Shown: in pieces, positions 5,919 through 6,673 of the stretch
Layout of the letters: every line of letters begins with the position of its first letter
Position numbering within the stretch: the first letter of the stretch is position 1
Assembly: GCA_003978805.1 (NCBI GenBank)
Contig: QNYI01000150.1
Span: 1-6,673, forward strand
Length of the DNA: 6,673 bases
Reading direction: 5' to 3'
Origin: Desulfurobacterium sp.
GTDB taxonomy: Bacteria > Aquificota > Aquificia > Desulfurobacteriales > Desulfurobacteriaceae
Position numbers and translations under genes: made by a program
The notes under the pieces: generated by a model
What the model was told of the DNA's origin: nothing
What the model saw: only the letters and a program-made list of their open reading frames with translations
Database searches by the model: none

Positions 5919-6673
5919 TTAAAACCTATATCCTAAGGAAAAGGTTACAACCGTTTGGTTTGCAGAGTCGCTACTGAAGGACTCCTTATAAGTGGAGTAG
6001 CTCACATTGAGGGACGCCCTCAGACCGTTTCTAAAGGTGTAACCTAACTCTCCGTAAACGCCACCTTTATACTTTTCTTTAAGGTTGTAAACGACAAACC
6101 CTCCGTTCTTAACGGCAAAGACCTGCTCTCCTAACCATCCACCGAGTTTAAGGTCTAAACCGCCGTAGTAGTACCTTAAATCGGCATCAGCCGAGTAGTA
6201 GTGACTCTTGTCAAGGCCTACCTTCTCCTCCTCATCAATAAAGATACCGTAACCTGTCAAGTCGGTGTAGAGAGCTCCCCTCCTGTAGTCAGAAAAGAGC
6301 CTAAAAGTGGCGTGAGGGTTTAGCTGAAGGACGTTAAAATCAACTGTGTTGCTGTAAGCCGAGTAGTAGATCCCCACCCCGGCGCTCCAGCTAAAAAGGT
6401 AAGGGTAGGTATCCTGATACTTGAGGTAGGTTCCGTCAAAGAAGAGGGTGTAACCGCCATCGGTAAGGTCATCGTCGCTGCTTATGTAGTGAAGACCAAA
6501 AGTAAAGGCGTGGTTTTTGAGTAAACCGTTGGTGTTTGTGTAGGATACGGTAAAGTCCTGCTGGTCTAAGTCGGGTAATCCGTTCTTGTAGTTAATCCGT
6601 GTAAAGGTAATACCCAGCTGAAGCGTGTTACTCCCCGAGGTAACGGCAAGGTAACCAGTAGCAGACTTCCCCT
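5919..6673 (-). CDS. Outer-membrane beta-barrel protein of unknown function (N-terminus outside window)
   Basis: The frame is open from the right edge to the TAA at 5921-5919, giving the last 250 residues. A GTG at 6377-6375 is internal, because the upstream 98 codons continue the same barrel-like pattern (for example LQLGITFTRINY and HAFTFGLHYISS). The protein reads as about a dozen amphipathic strands with alternating hydrophobic residues, rich in Tyr, Phe, Trp and Gly, joined by polar loops such as SSDDDLTDGG and IDEEEK. It ends in TFSLGYRF, a terminal strand with a C-terminal Phe, the usual signal read by the BAM machinery for insertion into the outer membrane. No signal peptide can be seen because the start is cut off. 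I do not recognise the family; a porin or channel is possible, and a small-ligand or polymer exporter cannot be excluded. It is followed in the same frame, 15 nt later, by the TPR gene, probably in one operon. Confidence 0.8.
   Translation of the reverse strand, partial: GKSATGYLAVTSGSNTLQLGITFTRINYKNGLPDLDQQDFTVSYTNTNGLLKNHAFTFGLHYISSDDDLTDGGYTLFFDGTYLKYQDTYPYLFSWSAGVGIYYSAYSNTVDFNVLQLNPHATFRLFSDYRRGALYTDLTGYGIFIDEEEKVGLDKSHYYSADADLRYYYGGLDLKLGGWLGEQVFAVKNGGFVVYNLKEKYKGGVYGELGYTFRNGLRASLNVSYSTYKESFSSDSANQTVVTFSLGYRF

Noticed and set aside
5658..5936. A 92-codon plus-strand frame opposite the TPR and barrel genes
   Set aside because: It lies across the TPR start and the barrel end, both well supported on the other strand; the translated sequence has no domain character.
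6375..6377. GTG as a start for the barrel gene
   Set aside because: The frame continues without a stop to the right edge with further barrel strands, and a start here would give no signal peptide.

Overview
This window most resembles a thermophilic, Gram-negative bacterium of the Aquificota, perhaps Desulfurobacteriaceae such as Thermovibrio or Desulfurobacterium. The reasons are an outer-membrane gene set (TamB-like protein and a beta-barrel), an RNase HIII in place of the commoner RNase HII, Lys/Glu-rich proteins, heavy use of AGG/AGA for Arg and ATA for Ile, and very tight gene packing. The lineage is an inference from style and gene content; no marker gene here proves it.

Plus strand, 1-5258: one compact run of five genes in the same direction. 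They are the C-terminal 567 residues of a TamB-like translocation/assembly protein (cut by the left edge), ribonuclease HIII (rnhC, TTG start), a short single-domain SppA-type S49 peptidase, a secreted SLT-family lytic transglycosylase, and purD. The gaps are 4 nt, 1 nt, a 44-nt overlap, and 14 nt. No promoter or terminator is visible between them, so they are probably one transcript that starts upstream of the window. Three of the five act in the envelope: TamB in OM/lipid traffic, SppA in membrane peptide turnover, and the SLT protein in peptidoglycan cleavage. RNase HIII and PurD are cytoplasmic housekeeping enzymes that look like passengers.

Minus strand, 6673-5235: an outer-membrane beta-barrel protein (N-terminus beyond the right edge) is followed, 15 nt later and in the same reading frame, by a small secreted protein with five TPR repeats. 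This pair is unrecognised and is the least explained part of the window. It converges on purD: the two 3' ends overlap by 24 bp, and a GC-rich hairpin in or next to the overlap may stop transcription from both sides.

There is no gene-free stretch over 300 bases. I see no tRNA, rRNA, CRISPR array, insertion sequence or riboswitch. Most of the window is ordinary chromosomal housekeeping sequence. The findings concern gene architecture and the barrel/TPR pair rather than a clearly new system.
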